This document shows positions 7,735 to 16,330 of a stretch of DNA of 41,555 nt, one piece after another. The notes beneath the pieces are model-generated. The model had not been told where the DNA came from. It ran no database searches and saw only the letters and a program-made list of their open reading frames with translations. The stretch's first letter is position 1; each line of letters starts with the position of its first letter. The stretch covers positions 1-41,555 of the forward strand of contig JALVVN010000020.1 in NCBI GenBank assembly GCA_027023405.1, written 5' to 3'. The translations under genes and the position numbers were made by a program. The DNA is from Campylobacterales bacterium (GTDB taxonomy: Bacteria > Campylobacterota > Campylobacteria > Campylobacterales > QNZT01).

Positions 7735-8471
7735 CGCAGCATCATTACCGCACAAAAGCGCCCCGTCCGTCCTTCTCGACGGTAAGAGAAAAAATCTTTC
7801 TCACACACAGTGCAAAGCGGTGAGATCTCAATATGAACATCACGCACACCCGCCTCAAGGAGTTGCTGATGATTCATCTCTTTGAGATCAAGAAAATATT
7901 TATTGGATCGCTTCACAACAAACGCCTCTCCCCCACTCTTTTTGACAATATCGGCAATATCCTCACCCACTTCATAGCAACACACCCCGATCGAAGTTCC
8001 GATATGCACCCGCAGATCAGCCGGATCGACACCGTAGCGATCCTGCATACGATCGATGACCGATTGGGCGATATTGAGCAATGTGCCGTTTCTGCCCGCG
8101 TGTGCGACCCCGATAACCCGCTTTGACGGATCAAAAAAGAGTAGTGGTACACAGTCGGCGACCATCACCATCAGCGGAATATTTTTGAGATCGGTGATCA
8201 GTGCATCGCAGGCTTCAATCTTGTTGCGTAAAGGATCTTCGATCACCTCGACACAGTTACCGTGCACCTGATCCATATAGATCAGATTTTGGAGGATAAA
8301 ATCCCACTTATTGCTTAAAATTTCACGATTTTTGAGGACACGGATCGGCTGATCTCCTACATGTAGTGCGACATTGAGGGTATCATAGGGTGCTTCACTT
8401 ACACCACCGTGACGATCACTCACACCATAGAGCAGATCCTTCGTAAAGGGCTCAAAAAGTTTCGACTCCAT
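7731..8471 (-). CDS. pgeF: Peptidoglycan editing factor PgeF
   Basis: The 246-residue protein belongs to the YfiH/laccase-domain family, which removes wrongly incorporated amino acids from peptidoglycan precursors. Visible metal-site motifs are MDQVHGN, VADCVPLLF and GVAHAGRNG; the last differs slightly from the common HAGWRG. A paired CTVCEKDFFSYRREG near the C-terminus is standard. The ATG at 8471 overlaps the ribE stop by one base (TGATG); an in-frame TTG just before it is less likely. It is the middle gene of ribE-pgeF-flhX. Confidence 0.88.
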   Translation of the reverse strand: MESKLFEPFTKDLLYGVSDRHGGVSEAPYDTLNVALHVGDQPIRVLKNREILSNKWDFILQNLIYMDQVHGNCVEVIEDPLRNKIEACDALITDLKNIPLMVMVADCVPLLFFDPSKRVIGVAHAGRNGTLLNIAQSVIDRMQDRYGVDPADLRVHIGTSIGVCCYEVGEDIADIVKKSGGEAFVVKRSNKYFLDLKEMNHQQLLEAGVRDVHIEISPLCTVCEKDFFSYRREGRTGRFCAVMMLR

Positions 8472-9079
8472 CAAAACCTCGCCATAATAGCATCGACTTC
8501 ATCCCAACTATAGTTGTGCTTGTTGCCAAACATATGATAGAGATAACGGGCGAACATATCAGTTTCGATATTGACTCGTGTGCCGATCTTGTAGTGCTGA
8601 AAGAGTGTCTCTTTGACAGTGTGGGGAATGACGGTGAGGCGAAAACTCTGTGTATAGACATCATTGACTGTCAGGCTCACGCCGTCAATGGCGATACTCC
8701 CTTTGGGTGCGATAAATTTGATAAATTTCGGATCGACTCCGATATGAAAATCATAACTCTTTTGACTCGGAATGATCTTCTCAACAGTACCGATCGTATC
8801 GACATGACCCTGTACGATATGCCCCTCTAGCCGATCGCCCACACGCATCGCCGGTTCGATGTGGACTTCTTCTCTATAATTTTCAAGAGCAATTCTGTTT
8901 TTAGTCTCAGGTGAGAGCTCAACACTAAAGCTGTTTTGCTCCACAGAAACGACGGTTAAACATACACCATTCACCGCCACACTATCTCCAATTTTGGGAT
9001 GATAATCGGCTTGTAGTTTTAACAAATCCCCCACAAAGCCGATAACTTTCGCCTTTTCTCTTATTAATCCAGTAAACAT
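8471..9079 (-). CDS. ribE: Riboflavin synthase, alpha chain
   Basis: The 202-residue protein starts with the diagnostic MFTGLI and has the two lumazine-binding repeats: GDSVAVNGVCLTV in the first half and GSIAIDGVSLTVNDV in the second. It dismutates two 6,7-dimethyl-8-ribityllumazine molecules to riboflavin; the enzyme supplying the lumazine, ribH, is at 23224-23688. No ribosome-binding site precedes the ATG; instead TATAAT sits exactly six bases upstream on the minus strand, so the mRNA is probably leaderless. No FMN riboswitch is visible. Confidence 0.93.
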   Translation of the reverse strand: MFTGLIREKAKVIGFVGDLLKLQADYHPKIGDSVAVNGVCLTVVSVEQNSFSVELSPETKNRIALENYREEVHIEPAMRVGDRLEGHIVQGHVDTIGTVEKIIPSQKSYDFHIGVDPKFIKFIAPKGSIAIDGVSLTVNDVYTQSFRLTVIPHTVKETLFQHYKIGTRVNIETDMFARYLYHMFGNKHNYSWDEVDAIMARF

Positions 9080-9080
9080 G

Positions 9081-9110
9081 AATTTATTATAACTAAATTT
9101 ATTATAACTT
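9081..9110 (-). promoter_or_regulatory. Tandem 15-bp repeats carrying two -10 boxes before ribE
   Basis: Two copies of AATTTATTATAACT(A/T) follow one another at 9081-9095 and 9096-9110, with a partial third after. Read on the minus strand each holds TATAAT, at 9091-9086 and 9106-9101. The nearer box is six bases from the ribE ATG. The repeats sit between the divergent ribE and petA genes. Confidence 0.55.
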
Positions 9111-9152
9111 TAATTTATTTGCCACTTAACAAAAATAAAAGCAACACAGTTG

Positions 9153-9158
9153 TATAAT
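9153..9158 (+). promoter_or_regulatory. -10 box of the petABC operon
   Basis: TATAAT in the context TTGTATAATGG lies 29 bases before the petA ATG. A transcript starting near 9165 would include the AAAGGAG ribosome-binding site at 9174-9180. Confidence 0.55.
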
Positions 9159-9186
9159 GGGCGAACATTTTATAAAGGAGAAAAAT

Positions 9187-9702
9187 ATGGCTGTAGAAAA
9201 AGAGAGACGAAATTTTCTCGGTGCTGCATTAGGTCTATTTACGGTAGCTGGTGGCGTTGGTGCGCTAGCGGCGATGAAATATACTTGGGATCCACTTCCA
9301 AGCGTAAAAGCTGCCGGTTTTACCACAATCGATCTATCAACAATGCCGGAGAATGTTCTAGTAACAGAGAAGTGGAGAGGAAAACCGATCTTTGTACTTA
9401 AGCACAGTAAAAATATGAAATCAGATCCGAGAGATGTTAAAATCGGTGATGATGTCTATTTTGTAGCGATTGGTTTATGTACACACTTAGGTTGTATCCC
9501 CGCCTATTTTCCTGATACCAAGACATTTGACTGTGCGTGTCACGGAGGGCAGTATGATGCAAACGGGAAGGTACTCAAAACACCGCCACCAAGACCTTTG
9601 GATATTCCACCTTTCAAAATTGAAGGTAAAAAGTTGGTGCTTGGCGAAGAGGGTCCTGAATATAAAAAGATGTTGGCTGACGGGCTAACACAAAAAGTGT
9701 AG
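9187..9702 (+). CDS. petA: Rieske iron-sulfur subunit of cytochrome bc1
   Basis: The 171-residue protein has a twin-arginine-type N-terminus (KERRNFLG followed by a single hydrophobic anchor) and the Rieske cluster motifs CTHLGCIP and CACHGGQYD, which bind the [2Fe-2S] centre through two Cys and two His. It passes electrons from quinol to cytochrome c1 at the periplasmic face. The start at 9187 is preceded by AAAGGAG; an in-frame ATG ten codons earlier would put the ribosome-binding site inside the gene. First gene of petABC. Confidence 0.95.
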   Translation: MAVEKERRNFLGAALGLFTVAGGVGALAAMKYTWDPLPSVKAAGFTTIDLSTMPENVLVTEKWRGKPIFVLKHSKNMKSDPRDVKIGDDVYFVAIGLCTHLGCIPAYFPDTKTFDCACHGGQYDANGKVLKTPPPRPLDIPPFKIEGKKLVLGEEGPEYKKMLADGLTQKV

Positions 9703-9712
9703 GAGCAGATCA

Positions 9713-10957
9713 ATGGCGAAATTTAGAAAAGCATTTCCATTTAGTAAAGCTTGGCTTGATGACAGGCTAGCGATCAGCACGCTTGATCGCGTCTTGTCGA
9801 CAGAGTATTGGATCCCCAAAAACATTAACTTCCTATGGGCTATGGGTATGGTTTTGGCGATCCTGTTTGGTATCTTACTTATCTCCGGTATCTTTTTGTT
9901 AATGTACTATAAACCGGATACAAAACTTGCGTTTGATAGTGTAAACTACACGATTATGACTGAAGTTCAATATGGCTGGCTTTGGCGACATATGCATGCC
10001 GTCGCGGCATCTGTAGTCTTTTTGGTGATCTATATCCATATGTTTACCGGTATCTACTACGGCTCTTACAAAAAAGGTCGTGAGATGATCTGGATCAGCG
10101 GTATGCTACTATTTGTAACATTTTCTGCTGAAGCTTTCTCAGGGTATATGCTTCCTTGGGGTCAGATGAGTTACTGGGCAGGTATGGTTATTACCAACCT
10201 TTTTGAAGGATTTTCTCCACATGTATTAGGTGGCGCACTCAATGCTCCAGGTTTGGTTGAGTGGATTCGCGGTGATTATGTACCGGGTGACGCATTTTTG
10301 AACCGCTTCTTTGCACTACATGTACTGGTAATACCTTTGGCAATTCTTGGTATTATTGTTCTACACTTCGGTTCACTTCGTATTCCTCATGTCAATAACC
10401 AAGATGGAGAAGAGATCGACTTTGATGCTGAGAGTAAGAAATATCTTGCAGGCGATACAAAAGGCGCAAAAGTCATTAGATTTAAATGGGACTTCCTTTC
10501 TAAAGATATTTTTGTCGTAGGTGTCTTTATGATCTTCTACTTTTACTTAGTCTTTTATCACTATGAATTTGCGATGGATCCGGTCAACTTTGATCCGGCT
10601 GACGGACTCAAAACACCGCCACATATCTATCCTGAATGGTACTTCTTGTGGAGTTATGAGATCCTAAGACCATTCTCAAAAGATCTTGGATTGTTAGCGT
10701 TTATATTCGCACAAATGATCTTTTTCTTCTTACCGTTCCTAGATAGAAGTCCGAATGTTGCTCCGGCTAATCGAAGAGGTATCTTTAAATTTTGGTTTTG
10801 GATCCTTTTGATAGATATGATTGTATTGACTGTAATGGGTAAAGTACCACCTATGGGAATCTTTACAAAGATAGGTTTTGTAGCTGCTCTTACCTTTATT
10901 CTTCTATGGGTATTGCTTCCTATCATTACATCGCTAGAAAAAAAGCTAAAGGATTAA
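9713..10957 (+). CDS. petB: Cytochrome b of the bc1 complex
   Basis: The 414-residue protein is a full-length cytochrome b with about eight to nine membrane spans. The four haem ligands fall in RHMHAVAASVVF/YIHMF and in ALHVLVIPLAILG/VLHFGSL. The quinol-site PEWY motif is present (YPEWYFLW). It follows petA by ten bases with GGAG before the ATG. Together with petA and petC it forms the menaquinol-oxidising complex of the respiratory chain. Confidence 0.95.
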   Translation: MAKFRKAFPFSKAWLDDRLAISTLDRVLSTEYWIPKNINFLWAMGMVLAILFGILLISGIFLLMYYKPDTKLAFDSVNYTIMTEVQYGWLWRHMHAVAASVVFLVIYIHMFTGIYYGSYKKGREMIWISGMLLFVTFSAEAFSGYMLPWGQMSYWAGMVITNLFEGFSPHVLGGALNAPGLVEWIRGDYVPGDAFLNRFFALHVLVIPLAILGIIVLHFGSLRIPHVNNQDGEEIDFDAESKKYLAGDTKGAKVIRFKWDFLSKDIFVVGVFMIFYFYLVFYHYEFAMDPVNFDPADGLKTPPHIYPEWYFLWSYEILRPFSKDLGLLAFIFAQMIFFFLPFLDRSPNVAPANRRGIFKFWFWILLIDMIVLTVMGKVPPMGIFTKIGFVAALTFILLWVLLPIITSLEKKLKD

Positions 10958-10960
10958 GAG

Positions 10961-11959
10961 ATGAATAAAGAACTAAAAATATTAGGCATTGTTGTCTTCT
11001 TTACTTTGGTCACCTATATCGGAGTGGAGCCTTATGCTCACTCTCAGATGCACAAACATGTAGAGGGACACAATTTTGTGTATGACGGAACGGCGGATAT
11101 TGAAGAGGCAAAAGAGAAGATTGCCAAACTCAAAGAGGAGAAATCCGATACCACCAAAGCGGAAGCAAAACTCAAAGAGAAAGAGGCTTTTTGGGCAAGT
11201 GTGAAAAAAATAGCAGCACTCAAAGGTGATGCAAAAGCGGGTGAAGCAACATTTCAAACCTGCCTTGGTTGCCACAACGGGTCAGGTGTCAATATGGGTG
11301 GAGTTATACCGCCATCTCTTGATCATGCTGGAACACTGTATGATAAAAACTACCTGATAGCACTCATTAAAAACCCTGCAATGGCATCAAATGTTGATCA
11401 CAAGTATAAGAATACGGCACTTCACCCAATGGGAAGTATCAGTTCTATGATCACAAAAGACCAAGATGTTGCAAATGTCGTTGCTTATCTCAAAGAGAAA
11501 AAAGTAGGTGAAGAATCTGCACAACAAGCATTTATAGACGCATGTAGCAGATGTCATGCGAACAGATATGGTAAACTTACACAGCTAGGAGTCATTCCAA
11601 AATTCAAAACAAAAGAGGACGAACTATCTTATAAGCTCAAAGTTGCTCAAGAGCAAGATAAAGTTAAAAAATATATGGGTAAATTGCCACCCGATCTTTC
11701 AGAGATTATTCGCGCAAGAAGCGAAGAGTATCTTGAAACTTTTGTTGAAAACCCACAATCTCAACTCCCAGGTACTTCAATGCCTCGAACCGGTTTGACA
11801 AAAGATAGCTTTGAAAAAGTGACTGAATATCTAGCTAGCACAGGTGATGCGAAAAAACCAAATCGTGATGCACTGGGCTGGAAAGTGCTTCTCTATTTCG
11901 TAGGTTTCTCAATTCTTGCATATCTTTGGAAAAAGCAAGTGTGGAGCAAACTTCACTAA
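10961..11959 (+). CDS. petC: Di-haem cytochrome c1 subunit
   Basis: The 332-residue protein carries two c-type haem motifs, CLGCH at 101-105 and CSRCH at 195-199, as known for epsilonproteobacterial bc1 complexes; it is therefore a fused pair of cytochrome c domains rather than a classical single-haem c1. It has an N-terminal membrane segment, a charged helical stretch at about 47-75 rich in E and K (possible coiled coil), and a C-terminal anchor (VLLYFVGFSILAYLW). It sits three bases after petB. Electrons leave here to a soluble cytochrome c or a terminal oxidase. Confidence 0.93.
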   Translation: MNKELKILGIVVFFTLVTYIGVEPYAHSQMHKHVEGHNFVYDGTADIEEAKEKIAKLKEEKSDTTKAEAKLKEKEAFWASVKKIAALKGDAKAGEATFQTCLGCHNGSGVNMGGVIPPSLDHAGTLYDKNYLIALIKNPAMASNVDHKYKNTALHPMGSISSMITKDQDVANVVAYLKEKKVGEESAQQAFIDACSRCHANRYGKLTQLGVIPKFKTKEDELSYKLKVAQEQDKVKKYMGKLPPDLSEIIRARSEEYLETFVENPQSQLPGTSMPRTGLTKDSFEKVTEYLASTGDAKKPNRDALGWKVLLYFVGFSILAYLWKKQVWSKLH

Positions 11960-11968
11960 CAAATCTTT

Positions 11969-11992
11969 AAGTAGAGGAGAGTTCCTCTACTT
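11969..11992. terminator. Hairpin between petC and the convergent hsp20
   Basis: AAGTAGAGGA and TCCTCTACTT form a perfect 10-bp stem around GAGT. The right arm overlaps the last codon of the convergent hsp20 gene. T-runs are weak on both sides, so it may serve both transcripts as a barrier or terminator. Confidence 0.55.
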
Positions 11993-12412
11993 AATCGCTA
12001 TCGATTTTGGCTTCAATGCCTCCTCTTTCTCTAAATCAATCACCAATCTACCATTTTTGTACTCTGCGGTGATTTTATCACGATCAATTCCATCAGGGAT
12101 GACAAAACTTCTCGCAATTTTACCAAAAGCGCTTTCACTAATGTAGTAGTCTTTCTTCTTCACATCCTTTTTCATTTTTCTCTCTGCTGTCACTGTGAGA
12201 ATATTATCGACTACTTTGATATCGATATCACTCTTTCTCACACCGGGCAAATCGATCTCGATGTGAAAATCACCGCTCTTCTTTCGTGCGAGATTAGCAA
12301 AGGGAAGATGACTCGCAACATTGTGCAAAACCTCTTTCCCTTTATCAATACCCTTCTCTACCACTCTTTCGATCTCATTTCCAACTTTTTTTGTTTGTTG
12401 AACTACATCCAT
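11987..12412 (-). CDS. Hsp20-family small heat-shock protein (downstream copy)
   Basis: The 141-residue protein has an alpha-crystallin domain: GDFHIEIDLPGVRKSDIDIKV, NILTVTAER and the C-terminal GRLVIDLEKEE. The N-terminal arm is predicted helical and unlike that of its neighbour. The start is placed at 12412, where GCAGGAGGTGCACA provides an excellent ribosome-binding site; a longer frame reaching into the upstream hsp20 gene has none. It follows the other hsp20 by 13 bases. Small heat-shock proteins hold unfolded clients in large oligomers; two different subunits may co-assemble. Confidence 0.85.
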   Translation of the reverse strand: MDVVQQTKKVGNEIERVVEKGIDKGKEVLHNVASHLPFANLARKKSGDFHIEIDLPGVRKSDIDIKVVDNILTVTAERKMKKDVKKKDYYISESAFGKIARSFVIPDGIDRDKITAEYKNGRLVIDLEKEEALKPKSIAIK

Positions 12413-12425
12413 TGTGCACCTCCTG

Positions 12426-12872
12426 CTATTTAATTTTGATCTTTTTAGGTTTTTCAACCACGACTTTTTTCTTAGGTATGGTGATCTCCAACACTCCATC
12501 ACTACTCTTCGCATCTATCTTATCTACATCTGCATCTTCAGGAAGTGTAAATCTTCGTTCAAATTTTCCAAAGATTGACTCGACACGATAGTAGTCATTC
12601 TCCTTATCCTCTTGTGTCGCCTTTCGTTCACCGGAAATCACCAATGTATTATCTTGTAGATCTATATCAATATCTTTTTTATCTACCCCAGGGAGATCTA
12701 CCTCTACATAGTAAGCATTATCCCCTTCTCTTGTATTGATAGCAGGTATAAAGTCTGCCCTCTTGGGAACCATCTCTTTTTCAAAAAATGTATCAAGGAA
12801 AGAGTTAAAGCCCTCCAAACTTCTCTTGATTTGATTAATATCTGTTGCCGGGTTATATCGTGTTGCGTACAT
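12426..12872 (-). CDS. Hsp20-family small heat-shock protein (upstream copy)
   Basis: The 148-residue protein is a canonical bacterial class A small heat-shock protein with the alpha-crystallin core (YYVEVDLPGVDKKDIDIDL, LVISGERK, FGKFERRFTLPEDAD, GVLEITIPK). A lysine-rich tail ends in KKIKIK, holding the I-x-I oligomerisation motif. AAAAAAGGAGTCAAAT precedes the ATG. It is the first gene of a two-gene hsp20 operon downstream of a Crp/Fnr-type regulator on the same strand. No CIRCE or HspR-type repeat is visible in the 71-bp gap. Confidence 0.92.
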   Translation of the reverse strand: MYATRYNPATDINQIKRSLEGFNSFLDTFFEKEMVPKRADFIPAINTREGDNAYYVEVDLPGVDKKDIDIDLQDNTLVISGERKATQEDKENDYYRVESIFGKFERRFTLPEDADVDKIDAKSSDGVLEITIPKKKVVVEKPKKIKIK

Positions 12873-12943
12873 ATTTGACTCCTTTTTTAATGTTTATGTA
12901 ATTTTAAATCAAATATGTAAATTTTTCTGCTACTAAAGTAGCA

Positions 12944-13606
12944 TTAAGGTTCTATTGGAAGTTGTGCAAGCAGTTTTTGTCGATCTTTTATTTCAATATT
13001 TTTGCGTGAAACACTAAGAATACCATCTCGTTTTAGTTTTTGGATGTGACGATTGAGCACTTTTCGCACTGTACCGATGAGACTGGCAATCTCTTCATGG
13101 GTTAAATTGTGCAAAAGTTTACTATGTGGGGTAGAAGGGTCTAGCTCTTTAGATATAAGCTTTAAGAGCCGTTTACTGGTGTCCAAAAAGGATAGATCGA
13201 GTGCCAACTCTTCAATGTGTCGCATTTGCTTGGCGAGATAGGGCAGTAGCAAACGATTAAAATTTTCATCGTCATGCATCCAATTTCGTACGATTTCTAT
13301 CGGGAAAAGAATAATTTTTACATCATCAATCGCCTCTAGAATATTTTCATGGAGCTGTCCATCTAAAAGGGTCACGACATCGTACATATCACCGCTTTGC
13401 AATATCATCAGCGTCTGCTCTTTGGCATCTTCAAAGTGTATCTGATAGACCTTGATACGCCCCTCAAGTACAAAGAAAAAGTACTTCTGCATCTCATCAG
13501 GAGTATAGAGAGAGGATTTAGCCGAAAATGTCTCTATTTTGCCATAGCGCTTGACATCCTCGTGGAGTCTTTGATCGACGACTTCAATTGGAGTAAGATT
13601 AGCCAT
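12944..13606 (-). CDS. Crp/Fnr-family transcription regulator without Cys cluster
   Basis: The 220-residue protein has an N-terminal cyclic-nucleotide-type beta barrel (roughly 20-120), a dimerisation helix and a C-terminal winged helix containing THEEIASLIGTVRKVLNRHIQKLKRDGIL. It contains no cysteine at all, so it is not an oxygen-sensing FNR. The cAMP phosphate-binding pocket signature is also not obvious, so the effector is unknown. AAAAAAGGAGTCTT precedes the ATG. The neighbouring hsp20 operon and the accA-fabF cluster are the nearest possible targets, but no link is shown by the sequence. Confidence 0.85.
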   Translation of the reverse strand: MANLTPIEVVDQRLHEDVKRYGKIETFSAKSSLYTPDEMQKYFFFVLEGRIKVYQIHFEDAKEQTLMILQSGDMYDVVTLLDGQLHENILEAIDDVKIILFPIEIVRNWMHDDENFNRLLLPYLAKQMRHIEELALDLSFLDTSKRLLKLISKELDPSTPHSKLLHNLTHEEIASLIGTVRKVLNRHIQKLKRDGILSVSRKNIEIKDRQKLLAQLPIEP

Positions 13607-13626
13607 AAGACTCCTTTTTTATAAGC

Positions 13627-14724
13627 TTATTGTTTAGAATTATTCTCTTTGGGTTCCTCTTTTTTATCAAATGAAGGAAGTTTATCTAACAGTGAAGAGA
13701 GCGTGCTCTGCTCCTCCTCTCCATCTTTTTTATCCGGTGTAATCTTATCGATAAAAGAGGATAGCGCACTCTGCTCCTCTTCCTCTTCTTCTGTGGAGAA
13801 AGCACCCACACTCACAAGCTTTTCATAACGCATCTGAAGTCGCTCTTCATCGCTAAGCTGTTCAAGCTCCGCAACCGACTGCAAAAAGTAACGCTTGAGC
13901 GCTAAGATAGCCTGCGTCTTGTTACGATGAGCACCTTCGATCGGTTCATCGATAACATCATCGATCAAACCCAAAGCTTTGAGATCTTCAGAAGTGATCC
14001 TCATCGCTTTGGTTGCCTGCTCCTGTTTACTCGGGTCATTCCACAAGATCGCTGCACACCCCTCCGGTGAGATGACGGAAAATACGGAGTAACGCATCAT
14101 CGCAAGCTTATCTGCTACACCGATTGCCAAGGCACCTCCACTACCGCCTTCTCCGATGACGACAGATACGGTGATTGTATTGAGATCAGAGAGTTCATAA
14201 AGATTGTAGGCGATCGCTTCACTCTGCCCTCTCTCTTCAGCACCAATGCCAGGATAGGCACCCGGAGTATCCACCAAAAAGAGTATCGGAATGCGAAACT
14301 TCTCCGCGAGTCTCGCTACACGAAGTGCTTTACGGTACCCTTCAGGGTGTGGCATACCGAAGTTTCGTTTGATCTTGTTTTTAGTTCCTCGACCTTTTTG
14401 CTCACCGATGATGACCGCTTTTTTTCCGTTGATCGTGCCGATATAGCAGACAATCGCCGGATCATCACGAAAATTTCGATCTCCATGAAGTTCATAGGCA
14501 TCTTCCATCATCCCTCGAATATAGTCAAGCGCATAAGGACGACCGGGATGTCTTGCAAGTTGAAGTTTTTGGTATTCCGTAAGGTTCTTAAATACTTTGC
14601 TGATCTCTTTTTCAAGCTTCTCTTCAAGCGTGTTTGCAAGACGCAGATTTCCCTCTGCTTCTGCCTCTCTGATCTGACTGTCGAGTTGGGCTATTCCCTC
14701 TTCAAATTCTAAATAGTTATTCAT
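13627..14724 (-). CDS. accA: Acetyl-CoA carboxylase carboxyltransferase alpha subunit
   Basis: The first 310 or so residues of this 365-residue protein are a standard Acc[20 protein letters not shown]-type [32 protein letters not shown] and [17 protein letters not shown]. With AccD it transfers the carboxyl group from biotin to acetyl-CoA to give malonyl-CoA, the first step in fatty-acid synthesis. About 50 extra residues follow, made of two similar acidic units: [20 protein letters not shown] and [20 protein letters not shown]. Usual family length is about 310-320, so the tail is an accretion. It lies three bases downstream of fabF and is co-transcribed with it. Confidence 0.93.
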   Translation of the reverse strand: MNNYLEFEEGIAQLDSQIREAEAEGNLRLANTLEEKLEKEISKVFKNLTEYQKLQLARHPGRPYALDYIRGMMEDAYELHGDRNFRDDPAIVCYIGTINGKKAVIIGEQKGRGTKNKIKRNFGMPHPEGYRKALRVARLAEKFRIPILFLVDTPGAYPGIGAEERGQSEAIAYNLYELSDLNTITVSVVIGEGGSGGALAIGVADKLAMMRYSVFSVISPEGCAAILWNDPSKQEQATKAMRITSEDLKALGLIDDVIDEPIEGAHRNKTQAILALKRYFLQSVAELEQLSDEERLQMRYEKLVSVGAFSTEEEEEEQSALSSFIDKITPDKKDGEEEQSTLSSLLDKLPSFDKKEEPKENNSKQ

Positions 14725-14727
14725 CGC

Positions 14728-15942
14728 TTACTGATATTTCTTTAGAATAATTGATCCGTTTGTGCCACCAAAACCAAAGGAGTTGCTCATCACAATATCA
14801 AGACTCTGTTTTTTCGCCTCATTGGGAACATAATCCAAATCACAGTTAGGATCAGGGGTCGTATAGTTGATAGTCGGAGGTACAACACTATCTCTCATCG
14901 CCATAATAGAGATGATCGCTTCTATCGATCCCGCAGCACCTAGACAATGCCCTATCTGACCTTTGGTTGAGCTCACAAGCGGTACATTGTCGCCAAAGAG
15001 CATTTTAATCGCTGCCGTCTCATTTTTATCATTGGCAGGTGTAGAAGTGCCGTGCGCATTGATATAGTCAATCTTTGGATTTCCCGCAAACTCCAAAGCC
15101 GCTTTCATCGCACGATAGGGACCATCGACAACCGGAGTCGTGATATGATTGGCATCACCACTCTCACCAAATCCAATCACTTCAGCGTAGATTCTCGCGC
15201 CTCTCGCCTCTGCACTCTCCAAGCTTTCAAGTACCAAAGCACCTGCACCTTCGCCCATGACAAAGCCGTCACGATCGGCATCAAAAGGTCTTGATGCCTC
15301 TTGGGGATTATCATTGTTTGTAGAGAGTGCTTTCATCGCGGCAAATCCGCCCACACCTGCCGCACAGATCGCCGACTCCGCACCAACGACGAGCATCTGA
15401 TCCGCACCGCCGAGTATAATTGTTTTCGTTGCTTCACTGATCGCATGCGTACCGGCTGCGCACGCCGTCACACTGGAGAGATTAGGTCCTTTGAGCTTAT
15501 GCTCTATCGAAATAAAACCACCAAGCATATTGACAAGCGCAGAAGGGATAAAAAATGGAGAGATTCGTCGTGGACCTCTCTCATGCGCTACAATAGAGTT
15601 CTTTTCAATATTTGGCAATCCACCGATCCCAGAAGCACTGGAGATACCAAATCTCTCAGGATCATACGCTTCGGCAAATCCGGCATCCTCCATCGCTTCA
15701 CTTGCTGCTTTGATACCTAGTTGAATGAAACGATCCGCTTTTTTGACCTCTTTAGGATTCATAACTGTTTTAGGATCAAAGTCACTAATTTCACCGGCTA
15801 TTTTGACAGAGTGGTTTTGGGTATCAAATAGAGTAATTCGTTTAATGCCACATTTACCCTCTACAATGGCGTTAAATGAACTCTCTTTGTCATGCCCCAA
15901 AGCATTTATCATACCAATTCCGGTTACAACCACTCTCTTCAA
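14728..15942 (-). CDS. fabF: Beta-ketoacyl-ACP synthase II
   Basis: The 404-residue thiolase-fold enzyme has the catalytic cysteine in VTACAAGTHAI and the two histidines in NAHGTST and GQIGHCLGAAGS, with the C-terminal SNSFGFGGTN. It condenses malonyl-ACP with a growing acyl-ACP. It sits between acpP (upstream, same strand) and accA (three bases downstream), the common fab cluster order in this phylum. GGAG precedes the ATG at good spacing. Confidence 0.95.
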   Translation of the reverse strand: MKRVVVTGIGMINALGHDKESSFNAIVEGKCGIKRITLFDTQNHSVKIAGEISDFDPKTVMNPKEVKKADRFIQLGIKAASEAMEDAGFAEAYDPERFGISSASGIGGLPNIEKNSIVAHERGPRRISPFFIPSALVNMLGGFISIEHKLKGPNLSSVTACAAGTHAISEATKTIILGGADQMLVVGAESAICAAGVGGFAAMKALSTNNDNPQEASRPFDADRDGFVMGEGAGALVLESLESAEARGARIYAEVIGFGESGDANHITTPVVDGPYRAMKAALEFAGNPKIDYINAHGTSTPANDKNETAAIKMLFGDNVPLVSSTKGQIGHCLGAAGSIEAIISIMAMRDSVVPPTINYTTPDPNCDLDYVPNEAKKQSLDIVMSNSFGFGGTNGSIILKKYQ

Positions 15943-16006
15943 AATTTACTCTCCTGTGTATTTAATGATTTAAGATAGAGGGAGAGAACACTCCCTCATA
16001 AAAAAT

Positions 16007-16240
16007 TTATGCGCTGTGCTCTTCGATATATTTAAGCGCATCACCGACCGTTGCGATAGACTCAGCATCTGAATCAGGAATCTCGATATCAAATTTCTCT
16101 TCTAATGCCATTACAAGCTCAACAACATCTAGTGAATCTGCTCCAAGATCTTCAACAAATTTAGAATCCTCTTTTACCTCATCAGGATTTACATTCAATT
16201 GCTCTACTACTACAGCTTTTACATCATCAATTAGTGCCAT
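16007..16240 (-). CDS. acpP: Acyl carrier protein
   Basis: The 77-residue acidic protein has the phosphopantetheine attachment site [16 protein letters not shown], the serine being modified by AcpS. It carries acyl chains between the Fab enzymes. GAGGAG precedes the ATG at 16240. It lies between fabG (upstream) and fabF (downstream), with about 90 and 64 bp gaps that may contain processing or promoter sites. Length and composition are standard. Confidence 0.96.
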   Translation of the reverse strand: MALIDDVKAVVVEQLNVNPDEVKEDSKFVEDLGADSLDVVELVMALEEKFDIEIPDSDAESIATVGDALKYIEEHSA

Positions 16241-16330
16241 TTTTTCTCCTCATTTAAATAAAATCCAATATTATCACAAAGAAGTTAAACTTAAGCAAAT
16301 AAGATGATCTATTTTTGACTAAAAGCACTT

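Noticed and set aside
12928-12943. Heat-shock operator (CIRCE or HspR site) before hsp20
   Set aside because: The hairpin TGCTACT/AGTAGCA between the regulator and hsp20 matches neither consensus and lies at the regulator's stop codon.
13627-13790. AccA tail as a frameshift artefact
   Set aside because: The two tail units are similar to each other as protein in the same frame, which a random frame would not give.
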